Positions 24,111 through 36,800 of a stretch of 64,000 bases of DNA are shown here, one piece after another. Source of the DNA: Ilex aquifolium (Eukaryota > Streptophyta > Magnoliopsida > Aquifoliales > Aquifoliaceae). A model generated the notes under the pieces. That model was given only the letters and a program-made list of their open reading frames with translations. It did not search any database and was not told the origin of the DNA. The stretch lies in assembly GCA_951799425.1 (NCBI GenBank), contig OX637397.1, forward strand, positions 8,051,001 to 8,115,000, written 5' to 3'. Both the position numbers and the translations under genes were made by a program. Numbering within the stretch: position 1 is the stretch's first letter; the number at the start of each line of letters is the position of its first letter.

Positions 24111-25396
24111 GGGAAAGTTTCATCTAAACACCATGTAGTTAAGTCTAAATTTAATGACAACCCCTCTAACAATAACTTTTGTCTCTCTCAGTAGATAAAA
24201 TAATGTTTTAACTAAATATTTTGTGAAAAATACTGAAATTACCTTTTATTATGTAAATAGACTAAAATGTCAACAATTATTTTCCCATTATATATGCGCT
24301 AACTAGCCAGCATATGTAATTTCAATCATTATATTATCCCAATAATTTTTTTTAATTTTAAAACATTGTATTATAACTTTGTTATAATATTAGTTATCAT
24401 ATTATCACTCATTTGATTACATAATCAAGTTTTTATAATTTTTATATTTATTTATCATAATAATTTTATAGTTAAAAATGATTTTTCTATAATAAAAATT
24501 ATAATTGATAAAGTCAATGTCAAAATCTCATCTATTTCTAATTCTTCTGCTATCATATTTCCTCCACAACGTCGCCCGACCGCTCCTCACACATCATACT
24601 TCATATATAAAATTTAAAATTATTTGATAAAATTTAATATTAATTAAATAAATTTGATCTTAATTTTGATAAATTTAAATATTAATTTAGTTTCAATTTT
24701 ATAAAATTAAATATTAATTTAGTATTAATTTGATTGAATTTAATGTTAATTGAATAAATCTGAATGTTGTTTTAATAAAATTGAATGTTCATTTGGTGTT
24801 AAATTAAAGAAATAACATTAATTTGATAAGGTTAAATTTTAAATTAATGAAAATTAATAAATTAAATAGTTTAATTTAATAAAATTGAATGTCAATTTGA
24901 TAAAAATAAATAATAACTTAATATTAAATTAAAGAAATAATATTAATTTGATGAAACGAAATATTAAATTAATATAACTAAATGCTAATTTGATAAAATT
25001 AAATATCAATTTTGTATTGATTTGATGAGATAAAATATTAATTTAGTTTAAAATAAATAAAGAAATTTAATTTGATAAAATTGAATATTAAATTGATCAA
25101 AATAAAGGTTAATATAATAGAATTAAAATGGAGTGTATTGAAATTTCAGAATCAAGAGAAAGTGTTGTTAAAGCCAGGTCTATTTACTAGGGGTGTTATT
25201 AAAATTAGGTTTATTTATAAGGGGTGTGGATAAAATTTACCCTATACAATACTCGGGATATTTATATAAATCAATAATCGCCATTAATGGTGTAACCCGA
25301 CAATCACTAACAGGGAGTGACAGTGAAATTTTAAAATCGGAAGGAGGTGTCATTGAATTTAGACCTAATTACAGGGGAGCTGAATGAAATTTTCCC
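24111..25396. mobile_element. Mutator-like element with perfect 9-bp target duplication
   Basis: Starts GGGAAAGTTTCATC and ends, on the other strand, GGGAAAATTTCATT. The TIR similarity runs for about 60 bp (GTCTAAATTTAATGACA against GTCTAAATTCAATGACA). It is flanked by TTATATCTA at 24102-24110 and 25397-25405, an exact 9-bp duplication, the Mutator hallmark. The 1286-bp interior is AT-rich with degenerate repeats around TTAATTTGATAAAATT and no transposase, so it is non-autonomous. The right target copy overlaps the 5' end of the Helitron that follows. The TIRs resemble those of the decayed element at 14848-15980. Confidence 0.92.
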
Positions 25397-25401
25397 TTAT
25401 A

Positions 25402-25756
25402 TCTATACAAATATATATAATAAAACGCATAGGAAGTTGAATTTTATCCCCTATATATTCCCCCCAAAACTATCACATCACTCATTTCTATTACATGCTC
25501 AGTCATTTAATATCTGATTAATTTATAATTTAACATAATTTTTTATTTCAGATATTATCCATACACGATAATATAGATCTGTTAAAAAAATTTAAATTTT
25601 GTCAATATCTTTAAGAAAATAATGGGTAAAAATATTTTTGAATGATTTAATCAAATAAATGAAGGAAAGAAAAATTATTATTTAATATAATGATATCGAT
25701 TTTTTAGGACTCGAATTTTTTATTCTATCGTGCCTTCAGGCACGGGTTATGACTAA
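25402..25756 (+). mobile_element. Short non-autonomous Helitron
   Basis: Begins with TC after an A (TCTATACAAATATATATAAT). Near its 3' end is a hairpin, GTGCCTTCAGGCAC at 25730-25743, and nine bases later it ends CTAA followed by T. This is the standard Helitron arrangement: 5'-TC, 3' hairpin, CTRR, insertion between A and T. A second Helitron-like terminus (GCACGGGTTACCCTAG, then T) lies at 25859-25875, so two ends may sit in tandem. No Rep/helicase frame is present. Confidence 0.75.
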
Positions 25757-26599
25757 TATAATATAAAACATGACAGTTTTCAATAAATTAATTCGACAAT
25801 CTTAAATAAACTTATCCAACGGTCACTAACGTTTGTTAAAGCCATTCACATTCATATTGCACGGGTTACCCTAGTATTGATATAAAAAACATTCCTAATA
25901 GTCAACCGAAATCTTATTGTACACAAATGAAAATGTTATTTAGAACTAATTTATTAGGAAAATGCTATTTGGACCTAAAAATCTGACATAATTTGCTGAC
26001 CTAATGACGTGGCTTCATTGGAATCATTGAATTAACACCAAGTTCCAATGTTTGATGGAGCCCACAGTCAATCTAAAGGTCATAGTGAATTAGGTCAGCA
26101 AATTAGGTCCCAATAGCATTGCTCTATTTATTATAGTCTTTAGGGTAAATTACACTCACACCCCCTGACTTTTGGGTTTATTACACGGACACCCCCTCAC
26201 ATTTGAAAAATTACACTGAGACCCCAATAGTTAGACGGAGTTAACTGCCTTGATAAAAAGACTATTTTGCCCCTCCCTTTAACACACACTTAAATCCAAA
26301 CCCCAAACCCAACGTTTTCATCATCTTCTCCAGTCTCCACCTTGACTCTCTCTCTCTCTCTCTCACTCACTCACTCTTTCTCTCTCACTCTCTCATACCC
26401 TCAAGGCGAAGAATGAGGTCGAAATCGTCGGTTTATCTCTGTTTTTCTGTGTATATATATATACAAACACACACACACACACACACACACACAACAGATC
26501 TAGGATCATATCCCAGATCTAATTCCTTGCTTGAGCAATGATCGAAGACTTGGAGTTTTCAAATCTAGGGCTGGTGGTGAACTGTGGAATCTAATCTTA

Positions 26600-26925
26600 G
26601 GAGGGGTGGTTAAAGGTTTGGCTAGGGGTCTGGGTATTGGGTTGCGATGGGGTTAAACGGCAGACTTAGTCTGAGTGAGAGAGAGAGACCTGGTTTGGTG
26701 GTGGTTGGTGTCTGGGTATTGGGTTGCGATGGCGTTTGAAGGACAGACGTAGTGAGAGAGAGAGTGTGTTGGTTTGGTGGTGGTTGGTGTCTGGGTGGCG
26801 GTGGTGTTGGATTTACAGATCTGGTAATTTTTCGAAACCCACCGCAGTGGTGGCGGTGGTGTTGGATTTACGGATCTGGTTCTGTGTAATTTTCGAAACC
26901 CACCATAGTGGTGGTAGGGGCAGTG
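26600..26925 (+). repeat. Second set of tandem repeats in the same MULE
   Basis: GGTTTGGTGGTGGTTGGTG with GTCTGGGTATTGGGTTGCGA recurs around 26625-26790, and GTTGGATTTACGGATCTGGT with TTTTCGAAACCCACC occurs twice around 26807-26915. Confidence 0.75.
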
Positions 26926-26959
26926 CTCTATGTATGTGTGTGAAGAGAGAGAGAGAGGA

Positions 26960-27045
26960 GGAGGAGGAAGAGGAGGTGGTGGTGGTTTCCGTGGTGTGGA
27001 GGCGGCGATGGGTGGTGATTAACTGATGGTGGATTTGGGACAAAT

Positions 27046-27097
<52 letters not shown>

Positions 27098-27285
27098 GTG
27101 GTGGTGGTTTCCGTGGTGTGGAGACGGCGATGGGTGGTGATTAACTGTGATGGTGGATTTGGGACAAATCTGAGAGAAAGAGAGAGAGAGGAGGAGGAGG
27201 AGGAGGTTGTGGTGGTTTTCGTGGTGTGGAGGCGGCGATGAGTGGTGATTAACAGTGATGGTGGATTTGGGACAAATCTGATTTA
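26960..27285 (+). repeat. Three tandem units inside the MULE
   Basis: Three copies of a roughly 75-80-bp unit reading GTGGTGGTTTCCGTGGTGTG, GGTGGTGATTAACTG, then GATGGTGGATTTGGGACAAA, separated by GA tracts of different length (the longest about 27053-27095). Length changes in the GA tracts point to slippage or unequal exchange. Confidence 0.85.
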
Positions 27286-27648
27286 TAAATGGAATTTACA
27301 TTAATATGTTGTATAATAAACAAAAAAATTTAGTATTTAACTTATTAATTTGATAGATTATGAAATATAAAATAGATAAATAATAAATGAGAGATGAAAT
27401 AAATTCAGGAGTAAGAAATAATAAATTTTTAAACTTAATTTTGAAGGGTATTTTTGGTATTCTATAAATTATTATTGATGACATCAGTTTTAACGGTGAA
27501 CCATTTTAACGTCTGTTAGTTGGAGGGGTGTGGTTGTTATAAGTTTTAAATGTCGAGGGAGTTTTGTGTAATTTTTGAAACATGAGGGGGTGTCCGTGTA
27601 ATAAACTCAAAAGTCAGGGGGTGTGAGTGTAATTTACCCTAGTCTTTA

Positions 27649-27856
27649 AATTGAATTGATATCGAGTCTCAACTAACGGTGGGATCAAAAAATACGATGA
27701 CCAGTAAGACAATCTAACGGTCATCAACTCGGTTGTACACTCCATGTGAAAATTTCACATCCGATTCATCCCCGGGGCCAAGCCGCTAGTCAACGATAAG
27801 GAGCGAAATTGAACAAGAAGTTGAAATTCGTGGCCCAGAGGAAGCGCTTTTTCCAA
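27649..27856 (+). promoter_or_regulatory. Compact promoter and 5' UTR of the CTPA-type gene
   Basis: Only 208 bp separate the MULE target duplicate from the ATG at 27857, so the core promoter must lie here or partly in the transposon. No convincing TATA box is visible. Confidence 0.45.
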
Positions 27857-30800
27857 ATGGAAGTATTCGGAGGCTCTGCTTCTTCTTCGGCTTCGTTATC
27901 TCCATCGTTTGGAGTTTACAATGTCCACAGAAACCCTAATTTCTCTCCCAAGGTACTCTTTCAGTATCACTCTCTGTTTGGTTGCTGAGGAAACCTAAAA
28001 AATAAAAATAAAAAAAAGTGAAAAAGAAGAGAAATAAGTGAAGAAAGCTTTGGATATTATTGCTTGATCTTTAGATTCTGAAAGCATTATACTTTCGTTC
28101 ATGTTCTGGATTATCAAAACAGATATAATTGTTCGTACAAAATTAAAAAACCTGAATATTAGTTAATTGTGTTTACGGGTCTTTCCTGATTCGATGACTA
28201 TTGAAAATTATGCTGTACATAACAGAAATATTGTTATTGCATTTGCAAAACGTTATTACAAGTGAGCTCTATCATGTTTGCAAAGTTTTGTGTGGTATTA
28301 GGATGTCTAAATGTTCCTGTAAATATGTGTTTAGTTGGACACAAGCGTAAGAAAGATCAAATGTGTTTAGAAAAGCTGGCCATTAAGAAAAATTGGATGA
28401 GGATAAAATGGACGGAGTCAACAAACGGATGATAGAAGGTGCTTGATAGCCTTTCTGGTAGAGTGTTTAGTACACACCAATGACCTGGGATGAAATCCCT
28501 CTGTGGGTTTGAAGGGATTTATGTGTTAGGGTAGGTCTACCCTTCCTGCGTAGCATTGCTTTTGTAGCCCAAAACTAGGCCTGACAATTCCTAGTATGAT
28601 CAGCCAAATATACTCAATTGACTCGAAGTTATCGGATCTGAGTTTTGCCCATTGTTTTAAAAACCGGCCCTGCCCGGCGGGTTAGCCCAGAGAATTGTCC
28701 AACTAGCACCTAAACTGGGCCGGATTTGAAGTTGGATTGTTCAAGCCATTCACCCGCCTAAAACCCATTCAAACCGGCCTAGACCGGATGAATTTTATAA
28801 ATTCCGTTAAAATCGGTCGATTTTCTCAAATTCGGACCGGACTTTAAAATATTTAAATTTTCACTACCTATCCAGTTGGACCACCTCATTCATAGCAGCC
28901 CAGCCCAATAAAAGAAATGAAGTGCGCTTCTTATAAGGTCATTTCCACTTCTTACTCAAATTTAAATTTGAGTAAAAATATACTAAAAATAAGTTTCAAT
29001 CTTTGACTCAAATCTATACCAAATGAAGAAAAACTCAAATTTTTACTCAAATTAAGGCAGACTCAAACTTTTACTCAAATCTTCAATGGTTAGATTTTAC
29101 TCTTTTAAAATATTTAAATCTTTCTTTAAATTTGAGTTTCTCTTCTTTAAATTTGAGTTTGTCCATTTGAGTGTTTTGTATCAAATCAAGTTTTTTACTC
29201 ATTTTTTTTATTCAAATTTGAGTTTGAGCTTGGGTTAACATTGGAGATGCCCTAAGACAAACACTTCTCTCCTATTCTGGTTGCTTTCTGATGTGGGATG
29301 TCAGGTAGTGTGATTAAATTGTCCAAGTTCTTGTGATATTTTTTCAAAGCCTTGTAGTGTACTTTTGGCTATTTTTTTTTCTTTTTATCTATTTTGTTTT
29401 TTAGGGTCATCACATTGTTACTATTTATGCCAAATATTCAATGGTTATTAGTGATTTTTTTTGTGTTCTATCAAATTATATCAATTGTGTGAGCAAATTA
29501 ATGACTTAGGGATATTTTTTTGTCATTTTAGTTCGTCTATTATAACATAAAACATGTTATTGTTGTAACTAATATAATCTTTTAACATATTCATTACTAT
29601 TATAATTTTTTATTATTATTTATTATATGGCCGGTTCGACCGGTTGATCCACGGTTGAACCAGTAACCCATTGACTCGGTCCCTTAACCGGGTTGGGGTT
29701 CGGGCTAGATTTAAAAACTATGGTTTTGCCTTACGAGTTCTAGTCACAACCGGGTTGACCTGCCAAACCCGTTTAATAAATGTATTAACATGAACTCGGC
29801 TATACACGATACGGATTTTTTTATGCAGGACACGAACCCTGCCATATAAGACCATAAGCAAGTCATGTATGGTTGATCAAATTTTAATACGAACAACTTA
29901 GACATGACATGATCCATTACATAAGATAAAATGAGGGGAAGTCGACATCTGATTAGTCTTTGACACACAATATAAATGAATTATCCGATTGAAGTAGAAG
30001 GTGCAACAGAAAGGTCGAGTCTAACCTAGTTTGAGGCTATGAGCAAGCACTTGATTGCCTTGCAGTTGACTGAAGCTGTATGCTTGAAAATAGCATATTG
30101 GGGATGGCTCCAAGTAGCATCAAATCCATTTTTGCCGCTGATTGGAATGTGGATTCATTTGTTGGAAAGAAGTACGTGCTAACTGTTATGAGCTGATTTT
30201 CCATGCTAGCACAATGAGTGGTCTGGTCAAACATCCTCAATTCTGATTCTGATGCATGTTGGTGTATTTAACAGTGAAAGTTGGCAGCGATACCTGCACA
30301 ATATGATATGATCATATGAACCTGTTTTGTGCATGATTTCCGAAGTTATTGGATACTGATTTAAGTCGGGGCACTCATTTGATTGACAACAAGTGCCTAG
30401 TTTAACTGAAGCTTTATCTTTTTGTCTCGGAGATGCACACAACTTGGATTGTTCGCTACTTCGAACTGGCATTTCTTTCAAGATTTCTGAAAACCAGATC
30501 ATTGCCACTCTCTGAGCTAGAGTAACTTGTCAAACAAAGTCATAAGTCACATGATGAGCTTGTGCTTATCAATTTGATGGATTCAAACTGGCGGTCCTTT
30601 TTTCTTATTATCATCTGCCGATTGAATAGAAAAAGATTGTGTAACTTAACATCTCCTATTACTAGAAAGTTTCCATTACGGCTTTATGTCATGTGGAGAT
30701 TTTAAACGTTGTAAATAACATTTCAGGTAGTGAATTTTCAATTGGACTAAATGCAGGTGCTGCCCTGGAATTCCCTATTTGTGATGACTGTAGAAATTCG

Positions 30801-33800
30801 ATTACGAAGTTCCCTCTCTTGTATAAGCAAGAAAGCCATTGACCGACCAGGAAGTTGTTACCCATTTTGCTGCATAGGAGATTACACACACAGATTCTTT
30901 ATCCAGTCGGATTGGATGCAAAATAAAAGATTTACATCTCAGCGTGGTTGGCTTTTGATCAGGAAATCTACGTCCAGTTTTCAGAATGCAGTGAAAGGTT
31001 TTGAAAACTTCAAAAATACCGTCCCCGTTCTTTTTGTACGGCTTGTTGTTGGAGTATTGGTGTTTACAACATTTAGTATTGCTGTTAGCCGAACTCCTTC
31101 CTGTAAGTTTGAATATTCTATCAAATCAAATAATGTTTTGGCATTGGTTTGGAGTGAGAAGAACCTCTATGAGAATGGCTTTTTACTTCATTCTCTGTTA
31201 CAACACTTAAATACTATCATTGTGCAGTGGCCCTCAGTGAAGAGAATCTCCTTTTCTTGGAGGCTTGGAGAACAATTGACCGTGCCTACGTTGACAAAAC
31301 TTTCAATGGTCAAAGTTGGTTTAGGTACAGGGAAAATGCACTGCGCAATGAACCAATGACTACACGAGAAGAGACATGTATGCCTTTTCATTTTTTGTTG
31401 TTATTTCGCTGTGGTGGTTTGCATGCATCCTACTTGTATCTGTATGCAGTTACAGAAAATTTGTACACCTCAAATATTCACTATCTTGGTAAGTTGGCAT
31501 TAGGTCTGCAAACACAAACAAATTCTATTGATTTAATTTGTTTAGGTAGAACAAAGATCTGCACTGACCTCGGCGACTGTAAATTGCGATAATTTTATAT
31601 CATATTTGATAGGTATGTTTTTATGCTAATTTGAAGTGTTAACCAATAACCAGTAGTGCTTCCGGTTATGGTTTTTCGGTGCCAAGTTCTTGTTTTACTT
31701 GAACCAAAATAATAGGACCTATAAAGTTTTGTTCTTAATGCTATTTCGAATTTGGAATTACATACTAAAAAAATTGTTGTCTTGTTGATGGTCTAACCTA
31801 TGCAATCGTATTTATCATCCAGATATAGCCATATAGGTGCTTTAATTCATGATAGGCTTTGCACGGGCATGATTGAGGAAAGAAAATGTTGTCCTGCATT
31901 CAGTTGAATTAACACGTAAATAATGAAAGTGAGAACCTAAATTAGGTCAACCACATAAGGCTGTTGTGTCTTAATGTAACTCAATTCAATTTATCTCAAT
32001 TGTGTAACCTTTTTTGACCTGTTCTAGTGGTCTGTAGACTTCTTAAACTGCTTTTCCATCTTTTTACATGTACCGGCTGCCTAAATCCGGGTTCTGTGTT
32101 TGCATTTAGATGTGGCGATAAGGAAGATGCTTGCTACTCTGGATGACCCTTTCACCCGGTTTTTGGAGCCTGAAAAGTTTAAGAGTCTGCGGGTACGGGG
32201 ATGTTTCTTCACATCTTTTTTATAGATTACTGCATCTTTGGGTGAACTACATACCAAAATATGTATTAATTTTATGTAGCAGTTCCTGCTTCAAAGGAAT
32301 TTAGTGTTTTCAGATGTTATTCCTAAATTCTCTTAATGCGTTCTTTGAAGGCAGTCAGGAACACAAAGTGCTCTTACGGGAGTAGGTTTAATATGTATTA
32401 ATTTTATGTAGCAGTTCCTCCTTCAAAGGAATTTAGTGTTTTCAGATGTTATTCCTAAATTCTCTTAATGCGTTCTTTGAAGGCAGTCAGGAACACAAAG
32501 TGCTCTTACGGGAGTAGGTTTGTCAATTGGCTATCCCACAGGAAATGATGGATCTACAGCTGGACTGGTGGTTATTTCAGCTGCTCAAGGAGGTCCTGCG
32601 AATAGGGCTGGCATTTCATCTGGGGACGTAATTCTGGCAATTGACAATACGAGTACAGAAGCGATGGGCATATATGATGCTGCGGAACGCTTGCAGTGAG
32701 TTTTCTTCTAATATGCTCGCTAAATGAAATGCAATGCTGCTTTCCAATAGAGTAGCATACATTAATGAAGTTGCAATTTATTAGAAGACCTGTTCTTAAA
32801 TCACTAGAAAAGCAGCACAAAGGGAAGGAAATATTTGCTTTGTTTGCCTCATTTGCCATGTTGAAAGATTAAGTACACCCAACGTTGGTTTATATATTTG
32901 AGGGGTCACTCCACCCATTAACAATTGGTTAATTGGTTTTGGGTTGGATGCTCTAAAATGGTATTAGAATTGGGCCTTCGGTGGTGTAGTCTGTCATGGT
33001 TGAGTTAGTTGCGAGAAATATCTTAACTGTGCAATTATTTTCAATGTAGTCTCAAGTCCCACTGGAACCCCTGTATTCTAGTTGGTACCTTAGTTGGACA
33101 TCAAAGGGATTATTCATTCAGCAACATTGCTACTCTTTGTAGGAAATAAGACTCCGGCAAGGATAAAAAAGGGTAGAGGATAGCATTTGAAACATAGATC
33201 TTTAAGGCATGCCAATATCCTTGGTGCAGCAACTTGGCATTTGGGTTTCCATTTTTCCCCTTATCCACTTCTTTTATTGGAGATCTGCAGTATTTTTAGT
33301 TTTTCTTGATATTATTGTTTAAAACCCGGTGGATCATAGAATGCCCCATCTTTGTGGTATTATTCTTCTGTTAAGTATGGTCTTCTCTTGACATACGATA
33401 GTTTTTGTTGAAGTATAAATACTTAAGTTACACCTTCTCCAATAGCTTAAGCTTTTGAAGTAGGTGGTTGTTTAACATAGTATCAAAGCAGGAGATCTTA
33501 TGTTCGAATCTCGCCGTCACCCTAATTATTAAAAAGATTTTCATGTGCTAGGCCCAAAATCTAGCATGTACGTGGGGGCATGTTGAAGTGTAAATACTTA
33601 AGTTTCACCATCTTCAACGGCATAAACTTTTGGAGTAGATGGTTGTTTAACAGTTTCTATTGTGAATTTTCCAAAATTTTGAATTGGATACATTCACATT
33701 TGCTATTATTATAATGCAAGCTGAATTCCCTCTCTCTCACTCACACACAGGCAAGCACCAACCAAAGAAACATTTTTGTTTAAAGTAAATAATTGTCTAC

Positions 33801-36800
33801 TTCTTTAGAGATTGTACATTCTTAACCAATTTGAATGTTGAAAAGCTCAAAGGCTGACAATGCATATTATTCATGATATATACATCTTCTTTTGAAAAGC
33901 TAAACTAAACACTTCTAAATACTATCATAGGTAAGTTCATGGTTATCCATTAGTGTAATTATCTTACAGTTCTACGTTTTCAGATAGAATGAACCAATCA
34001 GACCAAAAATAGTAAGATAGAATGGACCAGGAGAATCTGTCTTGATCTTGAGCCATGCAGTTCAAACCTACATGTAAGAATACATGTCTTAACATGAAAA
34101 GAAATTATGAAATGCAGGGGACCCGAAGGAAGTGCAGTGGAACTCACAGTTCGTAGTGGACCCTTGATAAGGCACCTATCTTTGACGTAAGTACATCTCA
34201 TTCTCTTTCTTGAATTAGTTGCAAGCTTCACATCCTGCAGAAGTTGAATATGCATTAGCTAAAATGACCCCAAGTCAAGGTGGTGCGGATCAAATAGAAA
34301 TTAGGTAAAGCATAAAATATATTCTGTTATTTAGGGTTTACTGGTATATTTATCAGTTTAGGAACTAAATATTATTTTCTGTTTTAGTTTTGGTAACTGT
34401 TAATTAGTGTTTTCAGTGTTGCCTACAAATAGGCCTTATATGTGATGGTTTTGGTACATGACTTGAGTATTGAACTGAATAAAATATTGTATTGGGGATT
34501 GTTATCCTGTTTCTTTTGTTCTTTTTCTTCTTGATTTCTAGTCTTCGTGAATTTGGCCCTCTTCGCCTCATTCGTTCTCAATTCCTTAAGCACAATGATT
34601 CTTCTTCTTGTCCTCTGTCACAGGGTCTGTTTTGTGTATGCTTCAAAAAATTAAGCATTAAAGCTATGCTGCATCCGTTAGAGCATCTAACTGATAACCA
34701 ATAGCCAATTAGTGGAGAGGCCTGTTAAGCATATAAACCAACATTAGGTGGTCCTAATCATTCGAGTGGAATACAAGCTCTATTTACAGCCTCTACCTCG
34801 TATGTCAGTGAAAATGTTGCTTGTAAGTTTTTTTCTTTGGGGCTGGGGTAGAGGCTGGCAAGGATATTATGTCTTTTCAGTCATAAAATTGTTTTATGTC
34901 ATTTCTCTTTTCATAGGGAATTCTCGTCCATCTTAGACTTTGTATCTTTCCTTTGTTTAGGACAATTTCTGGTTGTTTACCCCATAGGGAGAATATTATA
35001 TAGGAAAGAGAGAAACAAATGTTGGTGATGTTGTTTTGAAGCATATTTTTGCACTTCTGTTATAAGCTATTAAGATATTAAATATGTGACATGTGTATAT
35101 GGATATGCTGTTTTGCTAGAACTTACGAACTAACCAACTGCTGCTTTGCAGAAGAGAGAAAGTTTCATTGAATCCAGTAAAGTCAAGAATCTGCGAGACA
35201 CCTGGTTTGGGGAAAGATGCCCCCAGAATAGGATACATCAAGCTTACTTCATTCAACCAAAATGCCTCTGGTATTGTGCAGCTACTTGTTATCAGTTAGT
35301 TTTCAGGATTTACACACTTTTTATCGGTGTTTTCTTTGTTGAATTTACACACAAAATTATATCATTAAATCTTGGTTTTCAACCCCTATGCAGAATTCAT
35401 CCATGTCTTCTATGTTTTTCTGTTTTATTCTTTTGTGGGTCATTCCTCTTTATCTAGGGCGTATGTTATGTATAATTATAGCTACTCATTTGCTACCTAA
35501 CTTAATCCTATTTTATATCCTTCTCAACTACATTCAATCCATTTCTTAAGTCCATAATCGGTCATATTATACATTATCTAACCCTTGTATGTCGAGATTT
35601 TTTTTTTTGCACTTATTAACCTTGCTGCGGATTTAGACATAGATTTATTATTTTCTTTTTCTATCCTTGAATGTTCTATTTTAAAGATTTTTTGCCATCA
35701 ACCTTGCTTAATGCTTCGTGGTGGTTATGAATACTATTTTGACAAAAGCAGTAAGCCTACATTTTAAGAATTTTATATCCTGGGTCCTGTTGCAAATTGA
35801 CCCACTGTGGATTTGATGGATGCATAATCTACCAATTACCATGAACTGTGTTAAACTTTCGTTTTTTTTCACTCTAATGGTTTAGTATGTTACAGCATTT
35901 GTTCTTAAATGCGAAAAGTGTATTTCAGTGGTCCAAGTACACATGCTCTTTGTAGGTGCTGTAAAAGAAGCAATTGAAACTTTAAGGAGAAACAACGTTG
36001 ATGCCTTTGTGTTAGACCTTCGAGATAATAGGTGATATGCTTAAACATTAGGTGATATGCTTAAACATGCTTCATTTTGAACTTCTACTTGAACAGATTT
36101 TCTGAAAAAACTAAATTTGGTGCAGTGGTGGTCTTTTTCCTGAAGGAATTGAGATTGCCAAGATTTGGTAAGCTTTATTGGTGGATTTGTTTTATGCATC
36201 ATGAAATGAGTTTCCTTTTCTTCTGCCAGTTAATTTGGTATTGCCAAGATTTGGTAAGATTTTTAGGCAGATTTGTTTTATTTGTCATGAAATTAGTTTC
36301 CTTGCCAGTCAATTTGGTATCATTTTGCTGGTGTTGTGGATTATTTTGGCTGCTCGTTTACGTGTAGGTAGTATGAAGTTATTTACCGTTCATTTTTCCT
36401 TTTGAGATATTTTATTTACTTGCTGTATATCAGTTATTGGTCTGAAATAGACCAGTTCTGTTCTACTCAATGCGTTTGCAGCTAACTAATCCTACTTGTT
36501 CACGTGCATTTTTTGTATCTTAGTAGCACCAGTCCTTCCAGCTATAGTGAGTATTCTCTTTACCTGCAATTTCTTCCCTTTGTTTGATTTTAATGTCAGA
36601 TGTACCCCAATTTGTTGTAGGTTGGACAAGGGTGTGATTGTGTACATTTGTGACAGTCGTGGTGTTCGTGATATATATGACACAGATGGAAGCAATGCAA
36701 TAGCAGCTTCAGAACCCCTAGCTGTGCTGGTATGGTAACTTACGTCTAAACTGATATGGTTTGGACTCAATATCCTCAGAGCTTTCACCAACTTTTGTAA

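Larger units (their letters stand above)
26143..27639. mobile_element. Mutator-like element carrying GC-rich tandem repeats
   Basis: TIRs begin GGGTAAATTACACTCACACC at both ends, nearly identical for about 60 bp (CCCCTGACTTTTGGGTTTA against CCCCTGACTTTTGAGTTTA), then decay. The target duplicate TAGTCTTTA is exact at 26134-26142 and 27640-27648. The interior is unlike its surroundings: GC-rich, G-biased on the plus strand, and made largely of tandem units. It may be captured, then amplified host sequence. No transposase is present. The open frame at 26724-27026 is repeat-encoded and is not a gene. Confidence 0.93.

Noticed and set aside
26724-27026. Open frame in the repeat-rich MULE
   Set aside because: It is coded by GGT/GA tandem repeats and changes with repeat length; no domain.
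30751-31359. 202-codon frame taken as one exon
   Set aside because: It reads through the donor at 31103 and past the next acceptor in another frame; only 30757-31102 is exon 2 of the CTPA-type gene.
32355-32411. Copy-1 acceptor as the start of CTPA exon 5
   Set aside because: It meets TAG after 18 codons, while the copy-2 acceptor gives the conserved PDZ sequence.
33488-33520. GTTCGAATCTC as a tRNA or SINE B box
   Set aside because: It lies between the two LTRs of a TRIM just after the primer site and has no A box at the right distance.
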